A stretch of DNA of 64,000 nucleotides from Candidatus Heimdallarchaeota archaeon (GCA_030603365.1 JAUVXV010000009.1:62001-126000), one strand, 5' to 3'. Positions 8,983 through 19,472 are shown, counted from the stretch's first letter. Translations and numbers: made by a program. The notes: generated by a model not told the origin, from the sequence alone.

Positions 8983-10635
8983 TTAGTTATTTTTCTTTCT
9001 TCTATATTGTATTATTGTAAGTGTCGCAATTAAGAATGCACCTAATATTCCTAAAACTGGGTAGGGTGTATCATCGGTATTTGCTGGTGTTGTTGGTTCT
9101 GTTTGTTCTACATAAGGTTCATAGTCATCATTGGATTCTAAGTCTATTCCTAAAAGAAACTCAATCGTGTTATATACAAGATAAACATTGTCTCTATTTA
9201 TATTACCATAGTCAAAGTTTGACCAAATAGTTGCTCCGAAAACTGCTAAGGAAGATGAACCATTTACTTCTACTCCTGCAAGAGGGATGATATCTCCTCC
9301 AATATCATCATTGACCATGTCATAGATTACATCTGGTGGTGGAGATGCTTCATCTGTTTGATAGAAGTATTCTTCTCCATACATAGTCCAATGAACATTA
9401 TCTGACCCAGTTTCAGAGTACAGAGAGCTTGGTGAAAAATATTGGATTCGTCTTGTTAGGTTTTCAGTAATATATGCTATTTCTGGATCAAAGTTGTAGT
9501 TTCCAGTATAACAATACCAGTTTTTGTAATATTCTGGATCCGCTGATGTAGTATAAATATTATCGTCATTTACCCTGATATCTGAACCAATTGCAGTCAA
9601 TAGGGTGTTCATAGCATCAAAATTTACATCCCATGTAAAATCTCCTCTACTGCTTAAAATAAGATGTCCTCCTGCTTGATACCAATTTGAAATAACTGTT
9701 AATTCTTCTGTAGTGAAACTAGTGGTTGTTACAGGAGCACAGATAACTACTAAATCAACACCTGCAAGAATGGTTGTATTAAACTCAGCATCATTGTAAA
9801 TTACCTTCACTACATCGCGATCTAGGGTATCAACGAAAGATTTCACCTCATCAGTTGACGCATAATCATTCTCATGAGCTCTATCTATAAGAATTTTAGC
9901 AACATCTGGAGCTTCAGTTATTGCTGGTGGTGTTAAAGTAGACAAGGTGTAGTTCCAAACAGCATTTACGGCACCAATTGCTCTTCCTAATTGCTCTTCA
10001 GTAATAGCTTTGATAGTAGAATTAGAAATAACAACATCACTAGTATCTCCATCTGGGTAAGCATCTCTTATTGTCCAATAGTAATTATAAGCATACGTAG
10101 CACAATCAATGATGAACTCTGTAGTATTAGAAATAACTCCAAAATCATAGGGAGTGATATTTAAACTATCTAGATTATAGTTTATGTCTGTTTCATACGC
10201 AGAGTGTCCAGGCCAAGAATCATATGTGTGAACTGGAATGTTGATATCTGCAGTATAATGAGAAATTATTCCTAAGAAAAAGAAAACATTATCCCATTCT
10301 TCATTGAGTGCCAAATCTCTAATTTCACCAACCATTTCTGTTACTTTCCAAGGAGCATTATGTTCTCCACTTACTGGATAGTAAAGATGATTGTCCCAAT
10401 CCTGAAGGACTTGATCCGGATAAGTACTCCCACCAATAATTTCTGGGGAGAAATAATCAAACACTGTTTCCCAACTTACATCTACGATATTTATAGCTTC
10501 ATAACCAATGCGTTGATGTGTTATAATTCCCCAACCTTGAACAAATTCGTCATTTTGGATGTTTAAGAGAACAGGACTAACAATTAATATCAATGTGATA
10601 AGTACTGAAAACTTTCTTCTATTCATATATTTCAA
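8983..10635 (-). CDS. Exported zinc-dependent phospholipase C / S1-P1 nuclease-like protein fused to a DUF4350/GATase1-like domain, C-terminal membrane anchor
   Basis: Signal peptide; WGIITHQRIGYEAI and GIISHYTADINIPVHTY; second domain with GVDLVVICAPVTTTSFTTEELTVISNWYQAGGHLILSS; C-terminal TM plus RRKKNN. Confidence 0.75.
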   Translation of the reverse strand: MKYMNRRKFSVLITLILIVSPVLLNIQNDEFVQGWGIITHQRIGYEAINIVDVSWETVFDYFSPEIIGGSTYPDQVLQDWDNHLYYPVSGEHNAPWKVTEMVGEIRDLALNEEWDNVFFFLGIISHYTADINIPVHTYDSWPGHSAYETDINYNLDSLNITPYDFGVISNTTEFIIDCATYAYNYYWTIRDAYPDGDTSDVVISNSTIKAITEEQLGRAIGAVNAVWNYTLSTLTPPAITEAPDVAKILIDRAHENDYASTDEVKSFVDTLDRDVVKVIYNDAEFNTTILAGVDLVVICAPVTTTSFTTEELTVISNWYQAGGHLILSSRGDFTWDVNFDAMNTLLTAIGSDIRVNDDNIYTTSADPEYYKNWYCYTGNYNFDPEIAYITENLTRRIQYFSPSSLYSETGSDNVHWTMYGEEYFYQTDEASPPPDVIYDMVNDDIGGDIIPLAGVEVNGSSSLAVFGATIWSNFDYGNINRDNVYLVYNTIEFLLGIDLESNDDYEPYVEQTEPTTPANTDDTPYPVLGILGAFLIATLTIIQYRRKKNN

Positions 10636-10726
10636 TATTCAAGTTTTAGACTTGTTTTTAATCTTAGCTAAATGAGCAATAAACATTGAAACTAATTCTT
10701 ATATTAGATAAGTTTCTCGAAACCAT

Positions 10727-11170
10727 ATGAGACTTCCAATTCAAGTGTTAGTTTATCCTGTCAAACCAAAAGATGAGTCATGGGAGTATCTTCTGTTGAA
10801 AAGAACTGAAGATAGAGGTGGTTTTTGGCAAGGAGTAACTGGACATACGGAAGGTAGGGAAAGTATTGAACAAGCAGCATCTAGAGAATTACTCGAAGAA
10901 ACAGGTTTCATACCAAGTTTTTTGATGAAGACTGATTTCTCATATACTATTCCTCTTAAAGACTTAGATAAGGAGAACTACCCAGAAGGTACAGAAGAAT
11001 TGGATGAGTATGTTTTTGTAGCTCGTATCAATCAAGATGATCTCCCAAGTATTGATTCATTGGAGCACACTGAATGGAAATGGTGTTCATATGATGAAGC
11101 AATAAGTTTACTATATTGGGATACTAATAAACAAGCTTTGGAATACATAAAAAAATTCTTAGAAGAATAA
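10727..11170 (+). CDS. NUDIX hydrolase
   Basis: GHTEGRESIEQAASRELLEETGF (Nudix box). Confidence 0.93.
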   Translation: MRLPIQVLVYPVKPKDESWEYLLLKRTEDRGGFWQGVTGHTEGRESIEQAASRELLEETGFIPSFLMKTDFSYTIPLKDLDKENYPEGTEELDEYVFVARINQDDLPSIDSLEHTEWKWCSYDEAISLLYWDTNKQALEYIKKFLEE

Positions 11171-11178
11171 ATCGAATA

Positions 11179-11652
11179 TTATTCTTCTTTTTGCTTAAAT
11201 GATCCAATTATTTGTGTTGCTCTATATCCTGTAAAGAGCATTGCTAGAAACATTACAGCAATAGCAAAACTCACTGCTACTGTTTCGGAAATTAGAAAAA
11301 AGAAAAGTATAGTGATGACTAAACTCATAGCTACGAAGCCTGAAGCTATTCCAAGGGAGGGGATTAGCCAACCTCTGAAGACATAAATCTCTGTTAATAT
11401 ACCTATCTTCAAACTGCGGAGTTTTTCATATTCTTCTTCAAGGAAATATTTATTGTTTTTTGCCCGTCCTAAGAGTCCCAGCTGTTCCAATCGTTGAAGA
11501 TGGTACTGGGCATGACTTGCTGTTTTCAAACCTAAGTTTCTATGTGTTTCTCTAACACCAATATCTTTCCCTTTCTTAAGAGCATAAACAAATACTCTCA
11601 ACGCAGTTCCAGTCAAAGCGGAGATTATATCTTCAGTTTGTTCAGTCATCAC
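11179..11652 (-). CDS. Winged-helix transcriptional regulator with two C-terminal TM helices
   Basis: GVRETHRNLGLKTASHAQYHLQRLEQLGLL wHTH followed by hydrophobic helices. Confidence 0.75.
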   Translation of the reverse strand: MMTEQTEDIISALTGTALRVFVYALKKGKDIGVRETHRNLGLKTASHAQYHLQRLEQLGLLGRAKNNKYFLEEEYEKLRSLKIGILTEIYVFRGWLIPSLGIASGFVAMSLVITILFFFLISETVAVSFAIAVMFLAMLFTGYRATQIIGSFKQKEE

Positions 11653-11661
11653 TTAAACCTT

Positions 11662-12360
11662 CTATGTGTAGGGGTCAAAAAGTGCAGCCATAGCTTGTAC
11701 GTAGTCATCAAATGCGCTTTCAGGAGATAATACAGCAGCACCAATCATATTCATATTTGCATCGAAATTTCCAGTCCAAGTTGTTGATTGAAATAGTATC
11801 AAAGATTCCATATTGACAAATAGAAAGATAGCTGTACCATTATCTAAGTACAATTCTGTAACCCATTTCATATTTGGCGATTCTCCTCCTGCTTCATATG
11901 GAGGTAATCCCCATGTTCCTAGGTATTCAGTATTATTTATTGAATCAAACAAAGCTTGTGCAACTCCACCAACTTCTTCTTTAGAGATACTAAAGTTGAT
12001 TTCTTCATAAGGGTCGATTAAGGTTGCTGTTGTATTCCAGTAATAATCTTCTGCTGTTCCAATGCGTTCAAATGAAGACCAAATCATTCGGTCATCGATG
12101 AATCCTGAAGCATTACCTCCTATTTCCATATACAGTACATTAGGTATTGCACCAAGAAGAGATGATGCTAATCTACTTGAATATGGTTCTGAAGGGTCTC
12201 CATTGGGTGGTGTGGTTCCATTAGGGAGAGTAAAATAAACACTAACTCCTACAACAGATCCTACCACTATTGCGGCTCCAAGACCAATTGCAAACCACTT
12301 TAAGAAACTGCCTCTAAGTCCTTTAGAGATTGTTTTTCCTAATAGTTTTTCTTCACTCAT
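11662..12360 (-). CDS. Membrane-anchored hypothetical protein, paired with the adjacent wHTH-TM protein
   Basis: N-terminal TM helix; 9-nt gap to the downstream wHTH gene on the same strand. Confidence 0.65.
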   Translation of the reverse strand: MSEEKLLGKTISKGLRGSFLKWFAIGLGAAIVVGSVVGVSVYFTLPNGTTPPNGDPSEPYSSRLASSLLGAIPNVLYMEIGGNASGFIDDRMIWSSFERIGTAEDYYWNTTATLIDPYEEINFSISKEEVGGVAQALFDSINNTEYLGTWGLPPYEAGGESPNMKWVTELYLDNGTAIFLFVNMESLILFQSTTWTGNFDANMNMIGAAVLSPESAFDDYVQAMAALFDPYT

Positions 12361-12554
12361 TTTTTTTCACCGAAGTTTTTTAACTTCAGAAGATACTTGC
12401 ACAAAGACACTTTTAATAAAATGTTTTGTACGCCTATTAAAAAATGTTGTACAAACCCTTGAACAGTTCCACTTTTTTTCTTCTATTCCCGAGTAATAGT
12501 CAGATAAAAACTGTTTTAATTGGTTTTTCCTTTTTTCTATCGAACGTGATTTAA

Positions 12555-14036
12555 ATGATTGTTGATTTCAAGAAGATTCAAATTAATGAATTTGACATCC
12601 CTTTGGTTCTAGTAGGAGTACTAGAAGAAGCAAAAGGTGATGTCTTTATTTCTGATATAAACGAAGAAGCAGGAAATGTAGTTGAATTAGGGGATTTTAA
12701 AGGAAAGAACGGTGATCTCTCTCTAATTTATACAAAAGGAACTATATCTCCAAAAAGACTTCTTCTAATCGGTTTAGGAAAACAAGAAAAGCTTACAGTA
12801 GAAACTGTTAGAGAAGCCGTTGGTGATGCATCCAGAAAAGCTCGTGATTTAGACGTTAAGAAACTAGGTATCTATCTTGATTCCTTTGCACGAGATAAAT
12901 TAGAATTGACAGAAACTACTGAAGCATTAGTCCAAGGCATTATTATGGGAAGTTTTCAGAATATTGTATATAGAACTAAAAATCTAGATAAATATAAGAA
13001 AATCGAGGAATTAATTATTTTTAGTCCTGATGCAGATGAAATTGTTTTGAAACAAGGGATTGAAAGCGGTAAGATTATAGCTGATGCAGTTAATTTCTGC
13101 AGAGAACTAGCTTGGGGACCTGCAAACTATATCACACCTACCAAACTCGCTAATGAAGCTCTTCGACTTGAGAAGGACTTAGGTATTAAAACTACAGTTT
13201 TCGAAAGAGAACAAGCAAAAGAAATAGGTCTAACAAGTTTCCTAGCTGTCGCCCAAGGAACTAAGGAACCTCCAAAATTCATTATCATGGAACATGGTGC
13301 TAATAAAGAAGGAGTGGAGACAGTAGCATTAATTGGAAAAGCTATCACTTTTGATAGCGGTGGTATCAGTATAAAACCAGGTCAAAACATGGAAAAGATG
13401 AAAGCAGATATGACTGGTGGTGCAGTTGTTGTTGCTGTAATGGAAGCAGTTGCCAAACTAGATTTAGATCTACATGTAGTGGGTGTTGTTCCCGCAACAG
13501 ATAATATGCCTTCTGGAACAGCTTATCATCCTGGTGATATAATTACTAGTTATAGTGGTTTAACTATTGAAGTTATAAATACAGATGCTGAAGGAAGAAT
13601 GATACTTAATGATGCTTTAACATATGCTGCTAAGCATTATAAACCAAAAGCAATGTTTGATTTCGCTACATTAACTGGTGCAATGATGATTGCTTTAGGA
13701 GAACACGCAATTGGTTACTTCTCAAATCATGATTTCGTCGTAGATAAGCTTGAAGAAGCATCAAACACAAGTGGAGAAAGAGTCTGGAGAATGCCATTAT
13801 GGGAAGTCTATGATGAACAACTCAAAAGTGATGTTGCTGACTTTAAGCACACTGGTGGTCGTCCTGGTGGTTCAATTACAGCTGCAAGATTCTTAAGCCA
13901 ATTTACACTTGATGTTCCATGGGCTCACTTAGATATTGCTGGTACAATGGAACAAAGTAGCGATAAGCATTATAATCCAAAAGGAAGCAAGGGACCTGGT
14001 GTTCGTGTTATCCTTGATGTTTTAAGAAATTGGTAG
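12555..14036 (+). CDS. pepA: Leucyl (cytosol) aminopeptidase, family M17
   Basis: KAITFDSGGISIKPGQNMEKMKADMTGGA and NTDAEGRMILNDALTYA metal-binding/catalytic motifs. Confidence 0.95.
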   Translation: MIVDFKKIQINEFDIPLVLVGVLEEAKGDVFISDINEEAGNVVELGDFKGKNGDLSLIYTKGTISPKRLLLIGLGKQEKLTVETVREAVGDASRKARDLDVKKLGIYLDSFARDKLELTETTEALVQGIIMGSFQNIVYRTKNLDKYKKIEELIIFSPDADEIVLKQGIESGKIIADAVNFCRELAWGPANYITPTKLANEALRLEKDLGIKTTVFEREQAKEIGLTSFLAVAQGTKEPPKFIIMEHGANKEGVETVALIGKAITFDSGGISIKPGQNMEKMKADMTGGAVVVAVMEAVAKLDLDLHVVGVVPATDNMPSGTAYHPGDIITSYSGLTIEVINTDAEGRMILNDALTYAAKHYKPKAMFDFATLTGAMMIALGEHAIGYFSNHDFVVDKLEEASNTSGERVWRMPLWEVYDEQLKSDVADFKHTGGRPGGSITAARFLSQFTLDVPWAHLDIAGTMEQSSDKHYNPKGSKGPGVRVILDVLRNW

Positions 14037-14065
14037 AGATAATTCTATCTCTTTTTCATCTTTTT

Positions 14066-14734
14066 TTATTCATACCATTTTGTTACTTCCTCTATCGTAA
14101 ATCTTGGCTCTCTTTCAGGTTGTTCATCTGGATAACCAAGTGCAATTGCTGCAATCAAAGGACTAGAATAACCTACTTGCATACCAGTCTTCTCTCCAAA
14201 TTCCACGAGATTAGATCTCATTTCTGATTCTTCAACTTTAATTTTTAATAGCTGAAGTATTGCTTGTTCAACAAAAAGAACATCATTTATCCACACAGTA
14301 CCTAATCCCATACTATGTGCTTTCAATAGCATATTTTGTATAGCTGCCGACACTGATTGTATTTCTGGACCTATTCCTCCCCATTCACATGTTTGTAAAA
14401 CTAGAATAACAACTGGTGCCTTATCCATAATATTGTAAGAATTATGGGTTGAAGCCATTAAAGGAATTTTAGGAAGTTTTTCTATTGTTTCTCTACATGT
14501 TTGAACAAGTCTTGCCTTTGCTTCCCCTTGAAAAACATGGAATCTCCATTGAACTCTGTTCTTAGCTGAAGGTGCTCTATTTCCTGCATCTAAAATATCA
14601 ATTATCTGTTCTTTCGTTAAAGGTTTATCCTTATACTTTCTTATAGATCTTCTATTCTTGATAACTTCATCAATATCCATAGGATAAGAAATAAGATTCC
14701 GAAATAAAAAACTTTTCTGACTACTTCTATTCAA
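14066..14734 (-). CDS. Nitroreductase family protein
   Basis: IKNRRSIRKYKDKPLTKEQI and AIALGYPDEQP. Confidence 0.9.
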   Translation of the reverse strand: MNRSSQKSFLFRNLISYPMDIDEVIKNRRSIRKYKDKPLTKEQIIDILDAGNRAPSAKNRVQWRFHVFQGEAKARLVQTCRETIEKLPKIPLMASTHNSYNIMDKAPVVILVLQTCEWGGIGPEIQSVSAAIQNMLLKAHSMGLGTVWINDVLFVEQAILQLLKIKVEESEMRSNLVEFGEKTGMQVGYSSPLIAAIALGYPDEQPEREPRFTIEEVTKWYE

Positions 14735-14738
14735 GCAT

Positions 14739-15287
14739 TCAAACCTTATTGTGTTCTATTTCTTTAATTTCATCAGTATGATTAACTGTTTGAATTCTAT
14801 TTACTCCTTCAAACTTATGTATAAGTTTCACCACTTCTTCAGGAACACTATCTTTCCATTTCCCCCCATGAATCATCATATTTCTAATCTCCTTTCCACT
14901 ATATTCAGTTCTATTAACAAGGGGGATTTCTCTAACTTCTTTGTTAGCTAGTTTAGAAAACAGCTGTTGCACTAATGGATTATTTGAAAAAACAACATTA
15001 AATGCAGGTACTAAATCAATAACATTAGCAGCCCAAATGGTATTTCTATTAATATCTGGTATTGCTGTAATAAAGGTCTTATTAATATCGAATCTTTTTC
15101 TGACTAGTGATGTAAGCATTTCCAATCTCTCTCCTCCTGTAAAAGGATTCTTTATTGAATATGCTTTTTCTCCACTTCCAATAAGGATTATAATTTCATC
15201 TATGTCTGGTTGTTCAAGAATATACTCAATTGCATGAATGTGACCATTGTGAGGAGGGTTAAAACGACCTAGGTATAAAGCTCTCAT
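14739..15287 (-). CDS. Archaeal-type nicotinamide-nucleotide adenylyltransferase
   Basis: MRALYLGRFNPPHNGHIHAIEYIL (HxGH nucleotidyltransferase motif); start moved to the internal Met at 15287. Confidence 0.85.
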   Translation of the reverse strand: MRALYLGRFNPPHNGHIHAIEYILEQPDIDEIIILIGSGEKAYSIKNPFTGGERLEMLTSLVRKRFDINKTFITAIPDINRNTIWAANVIDLVPAFNVVFSNNPLVQQLFSKLANKEVREIPLVNRTEYSGKEIRNMMIHGGKWKDSVPEEVVKLIHKFEGVNRIQTVNHTDEIKEIEHNKV

Positions 15288-15343
15288 TTCATAACAATCT
15301 AATTTACTCAATAATATATCTTTGTGCAAAGGGTAATTGTTTC

Positions 15344-16150
15344 CTATTCAATATGATAATTATCTTCTGATTTGTGTATTAAACCATCCTTTTTCATTTT
15401 CACTAAAATGGTATCTAATTGTTTTTTAGAACATTTTAAGTAATTGATTAATTCTTTAGAAGTAGCTTTCTTGTTTTCCAGAAGATACTTGAGGATTTGG
15501 CCTCTTCTTTCTCTATCTGATCCTTTGAATTTAGGCTGTTTAGTTGTAGGTTCTATTCCTGTAGCGGATACAGTAAGATGAATTGCACCATAATCCATCA
15601 GAGCATTGTGCCAATCTCTAGATTTTCCTTGAGGAAGAAGCTGTTCTGCTATTAGAAAAAGTTCCTTCTCACTCATATCTTCAGTTGCAAATCTTTCTGC
15701 AATAAGAATTCTCCTGATATTCGTATCAACTGTTGCAAAATTCATATTGAAAGCGAATATCAAAATAGAATTTGCTGAATAGTTTCCAATCCCTTTGAGT
15801 TTTTGAAGTTCTTGTGGAGTTTTGGGAAATTCTTTCAATTTAATTAGTGTTTGAGCAGCTTCTTGCAGCCACAAAGCTCTGCGATTGTAACCTAAACCTG
15901 ACCAAACAGAAAGCAATTCAGATTTTGGTGCTCTTGTAAGCGATTTTACATTTGGGTATTTTTGTATGAATTCAGTAAATTTCTCAGTAACTCTAGAGGC
16001 TTGAGTTTGTTGTAGCATTATTTCAGAAACCAGTATTTTGTAGGGTTCTTCAGTTTCTCTCCAAGGGAATTTTCTCTTATTTTCTTTCCACCAAGAAAAG
16101 ATTTTTTCTTGGAATTGTGTAATCTTTTTTTCGGAAATATAAGAGTTCAT
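15344..16150 (-). CDS. MutY/EndoIII-superfamily DNA glycosylase lacking Fe-S cysteines, with C-terminal winged-helix-like extension
   Basis: FPWRETEEPYKILVSEIMLQQTQ, KGIGNYSANSIL, VDTNIRRIL; only one Cys in the whole protein. Confidence 0.88.
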   Translation of the reverse strand: MNSYISEKKITQFQEKIFSWWKENKRKFPWRETEEPYKILVSEIMLQQTQASRVTEKFTEFIQKYPNVKSLTRAPKSELLSVWSGLGYNRRALWLQEAAQTLIKLKEFPKTPQELQKLKGIGNYSANSILIFAFNMNFATVDTNIRRILIAERFATEDMSEKELFLIAEQLLPQGKSRDWHNALMDYGAIHLTVSATGIEPTTKQPKFKGSDRERRGQILKYLLENKKATSKELINYLKCSKKQLDTILVKMKKDGLIHKSEDNYHIE

Positions 16151-16266
16151 TAACTTTTCCTCTATGATTTAATGCAAATCTATTGTAGAATCTTTAAAAG
16201 TGTTTTTAGCAAATAATAATTAATAGAATCACATTATTTATTTTTAATCTCAGATGGGCGAGACTA

Positions 16267-17091
16267 ATGAGTGATAAGTATGCAAAAGATTTAGATTATA
16301 AAAACAATTCAAACACTTGCGTTCTTATTTTCCATGGATTTTCTGGAACTCCTCTAGATCTGAAAAATCTTGCAGAACAGTTAGCAGATGAACAACTAGA
16401 TGTTTACGTCCCCCTTCTCCCATATCATGGTGTGGATTATGAGCATTTAGCTGACATCAATTTGGAAGAGTTTTTTACTTGGGGTCAGGAGCTTATAAAA
16501 GAAAAACGAAAGGAATATCAACAATTGATTGTTATCGGTATTTCTATTGGGGCTGCACTTTCATATTTATCTGAAATAAACAACCCGATGGTAGATGCTT
16601 TAATAGGAATCAGTTCCACTGGTATTTTTTCTCTAGGAATGAAAATGTTCGCTTTCATCTCTCGATTTATTAAAATCAGATTTGTTCCGTATGATCCAAT
16701 ACATGATTTTGAGGAGAAATACTTTGATAAAGAATATCTTTGCTGGAAAGAAGAAAATTTTCCTAAGATGCCAATGGAGGTTTTTATAGATGCAGTACGA
16801 CAATCAAAGCACTTCAAACATGATGCTAGCAAAATTACTGCACCTTTGTTAATAATAAACGGTTCAAAAGATCCTTCTGCCAGCAATAAAACCTTGCCTT
16901 ACTATATTAAGAAAGCAAAATCTAGGATTAAGAGAGGAGTTATTATCAAAGGTGGCAGACATGTCATCTTGAATTCAAAATTCCATGAACAATTAGTAGA
17001 CGAAATTAAGAGTTTCATAAAACTAGTTCTTGATAACCTTACAGATGATTCTTTTCAAGTTAATGAGATAAAAACTATCTCACTAAAATAG
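16267..17091 (+). CDS. Alpha/beta hydrolase, carboxylesterase-like
   Basis: CVLIFHGFSGTPLDLKNLAEQL, VIGISIGAALS, KGGRHVI. Confidence 0.85.
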   Translation: MSDKYAKDLDYKNNSNTCVLIFHGFSGTPLDLKNLAEQLADEQLDVYVPLLPYHGVDYEHLADINLEEFFTWGQELIKEKRKEYQQLIVIGISIGAALSYLSEINNPMVDALIGISSTGIFSLGMKMFAFISRFIKIRFVPYDPIHDFEEKYFDKEYLCWKEENFPKMPMEVFIDAVRQSKHFKHDASKITAPLLIINGSKDPSASNKTLPYYIKKAKSRIKRGVIIKGGRHVILNSKFHEQLVDEIKSFIKLVLDNLTDDSFQVNEIKTISLK

Positions 17092-17167
17092 TGAGAATAC
17101 TAATGTGTCTAGTTTGACACAATAAGTATTAATATTGTTTTTACGTTAACTTAAACAACAAATAATT

Positions 17168-19363
17168 GTGATGAGAATGAAAATTTTAAAAAACAAAAAA
17201 ATTATGATAATTAGTTCAACCATAATTGTAGTTCTAGTAGCAACAAATTTGGCAATATTTTTACCAAGAGTTAACAATCCTGGAAGAACCTTGGACTGGA
17301 ACCCTGAACCTTTACTTGAAGGAACAGCATCAACGTTTGAAGTAAAGAATTCTGTAGTTACAAGCTTTGGTTCCTATACACCGGCGAATTTGGACTATAC
17401 TCCATCTATTGTTCCAACTGAAATAGCTGATAATTTGGCAAATGTCAATTTACAGGGACTTCAAGTCTCTCCAGAGATTGAGGAAATGCTAGAAATTTAT
17501 GGATTTGCTATAGTAGATGAGGGGGATGAAGATATTTATGCCATTTATTCTGACTTGGAAAGTCCTAAATTCATTACTACTGACTTATGTTTACACGCTT
17601 ATCACGTTCTCTATGATATTAGCCTTAGAGTTCTAGAAGGAGAACGATTCTTCTATGATTTTGAAACTATGTTGCTAACACTTAGAGATGCTCAAATAGC
17701 TTTGAATGGATCAATTTCTGAACCTGTTGTTCATGATGCATTAAACAAAAACGTAGCCTATCTTTCAGTAATGCTTTATCTTATCAATGAAACAAATACA
17801 ATCCCTGCTGAAGTAGAAACACTTACTCAAACAGAACTCGATTTGATAAATGCAACTGAAAGAGCACCATCTGTTATTTTTGGTTATGACGAAGATTATA
17901 CCCAATATATTGTTAGAGGACATTATACTCGTAATGAGATTCTAGCAAACTACTTTAGAGCCATGATGTATGCTGGAAGAATGGGGTTCCTCCTCCAGAG
18001 TCCAATGGGAGACCCAGCTATGGGTATAGAACATACAAGGATGGCACTTCTATTATTGTCTAGTTTTAATTCTTCCATATCCACAGATACTGTTTGGGAT
18101 TATTGGGATCGGATATACGAACCAACTGTATTCTATGTTGGATCAAGTGATGATCTAACCCCTGCAGAATATTATGGCCTCTGGCAGGATTTAGGAGCTC
18201 CAGAAGGAAATGGTCTTGCTCCTGAGAGTTTCATTGAGAGTTTTATTGAAGAAGCAAAAACCTATCGGAAACCCTTGATTAATTCGATGTTTATTTTCGA
18301 AACTGAAGATTCTGAAAATGTTACCCAAGGTTTCAGATTGATGGGACAAAGATTCATTCCTGATTCTTACATCTTCCAACAATTAGTTCATACTAAGGTA
18401 GATGGAAGACTCATGCCTACTGGTTTAGATGTCTTTTCTGTTTTCGGAAGTCCCAGAGCAGATTATTATATGGAAAATGAAAGCTTAAGTTATCTTGATT
18501 ATGATGATCAAATATTCAAACTCCGAGAAGAATTCGGAAATTTGACAGAATATGATTGGACACAAAATCTGTATTGGTTATGGCTGTACTCACTATTTCC
18601 ATTACTTGCGCCAGTATCTGAAGGTTATCCTGGATTCATGTTAAGTGATGCTTGGTCAGATAAAGCCTTAATGACTTCATCTGCATCTTGGGCAGAATTA
18701 AGACACGATACAATTTTGTACGCTAAACAATCCTATACCCTTGAAACTTCAATGCCTGAGATTAGAAAAGGATATGTTGAACCCTATCCTGAAGTTTATG
18801 CAAGATTAGCAAGTTTAGTTAGGCTTATGCAATCAGGTTTGGAAGAACGAGATCTATTCTTTGGTAGTTTCAGTAGTAAATTACTATATATTGCTGAGAT
18901 ATTTGATAGACTTGTTGAACTTAGTATCAAAGAATTGGAAAATATACCACTTTCCATCGCTGATATTGATTACATAAATACTGTTGCTATTCTAATTGAA
19001 GAAGCCGCAAGCTTCCATGATCCTGACGCAGAAGATTGGGTGAGTGAAGCAGATGATAGAATGGCTGTAATAGCAGATGTACATACAGATCCTAATACAG
19101 GAAATGTTCTAGAAGTAGCATCAGGAGATCCTTTTGTAATATACGTAGTTGTTCAAGATGAGGATGGAAATCTTAGATTAGCTAGAGGAGGAACTTTCTC
19201 TTATTATGAATTCCATCACCCAATGGTTGATAGATTAACTGATGAAGGTTGGCAGGAAATGTTAGATACTAATCCTCCACCTTTACCTGAATGGATGTTA
19301 AGCTCACTACCTTTAGTGAATAGTGCACCATCGCTGATTTTTCATGCAAGAAGAGAGGACTAA
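17168..19363 (+). CDS. DUF3160-like exported protein
   Basis: N-terminal TM; FITTDLCLHAYHVLYD and C-terminal VADVHTDPNTGNVLEVASGDPFVIYVVV typical of DUF3160. Confidence 0.75.
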   Translation: MMRMKILKNKKIMIISSTIIVVLVATNLAIFLPRVNNPGRTLDWNPEPLLEGTASTFEVKNSVVTSFGSYTPANLDYTPSIVPTEIADNLANVNLQGLQVSPEIEEMLEIYGFAIVDEGDEDIYAIYSDLESPKFITTDLCLHAYHVLYDISLRVLEGERFFYDFETMLLTLRDAQIALNGSISEPVVHDALNKNVAYLSVMLYLINETNTIPAEVETLTQTELDLINATERAPSVIFGYDEDYTQYIVRGHYTRNEILANYFRAMMYAGRMGFLLQSPMGDPAMGIEHTRMALLLLSSFNSSISTDTVWDYWDRIYEPTVFYVGSSDDLTPAEYYGLWQDLGAPEGNGLAPESFIESFIEEAKTYRKPLINSMFIFETEDSENVTQGFRLMGQRFIPDSYIFQQLVHTKVDGRLMPTGLDVFSVFGSPRADYYMENESLSYLDYDDQIFKLREEFGNLTEYDWTQNLYWLWLYSLFPLLAPVSEGYPGFMLSDAWSDKALMTSSASWAELRHDTILYAKQSYTLETSMPEIRKGYVEPYPEVYARLASLVRLMQSGLEERDLFFGSFSSKLLYIAEIFDRLVELSIKELENIPLSIADIDYINTVAILIEEAASFHDPDAEDWVSEADDRMAVIADVHTDPNTGNVLEVASGDPFVIYVVVQDEDGNLRLARGGTFSYYEFHHPMVDRLTDEGWQEMLDTNPPPLPEWMLSSLPLVNSAPSLIFHARRED

Positions 19364-19396
19364 TTTCTTCTCCCTTTCTCTTTTTTTATTTTTATT
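19363..19396 (+). terminator. T-rich tract after the DUF3160 gene, putative archaeal terminator
   Basis: ctttctctttttttatttttattc run. Confidence 0.35.
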
Positions 19397-19472
19397 CTAA
19401 CATATTGTTTATAATTGAATTTACTTATAATCAAGTTTAAGCATCACAGAAAAATCAGTTGAGGAATTTCAT

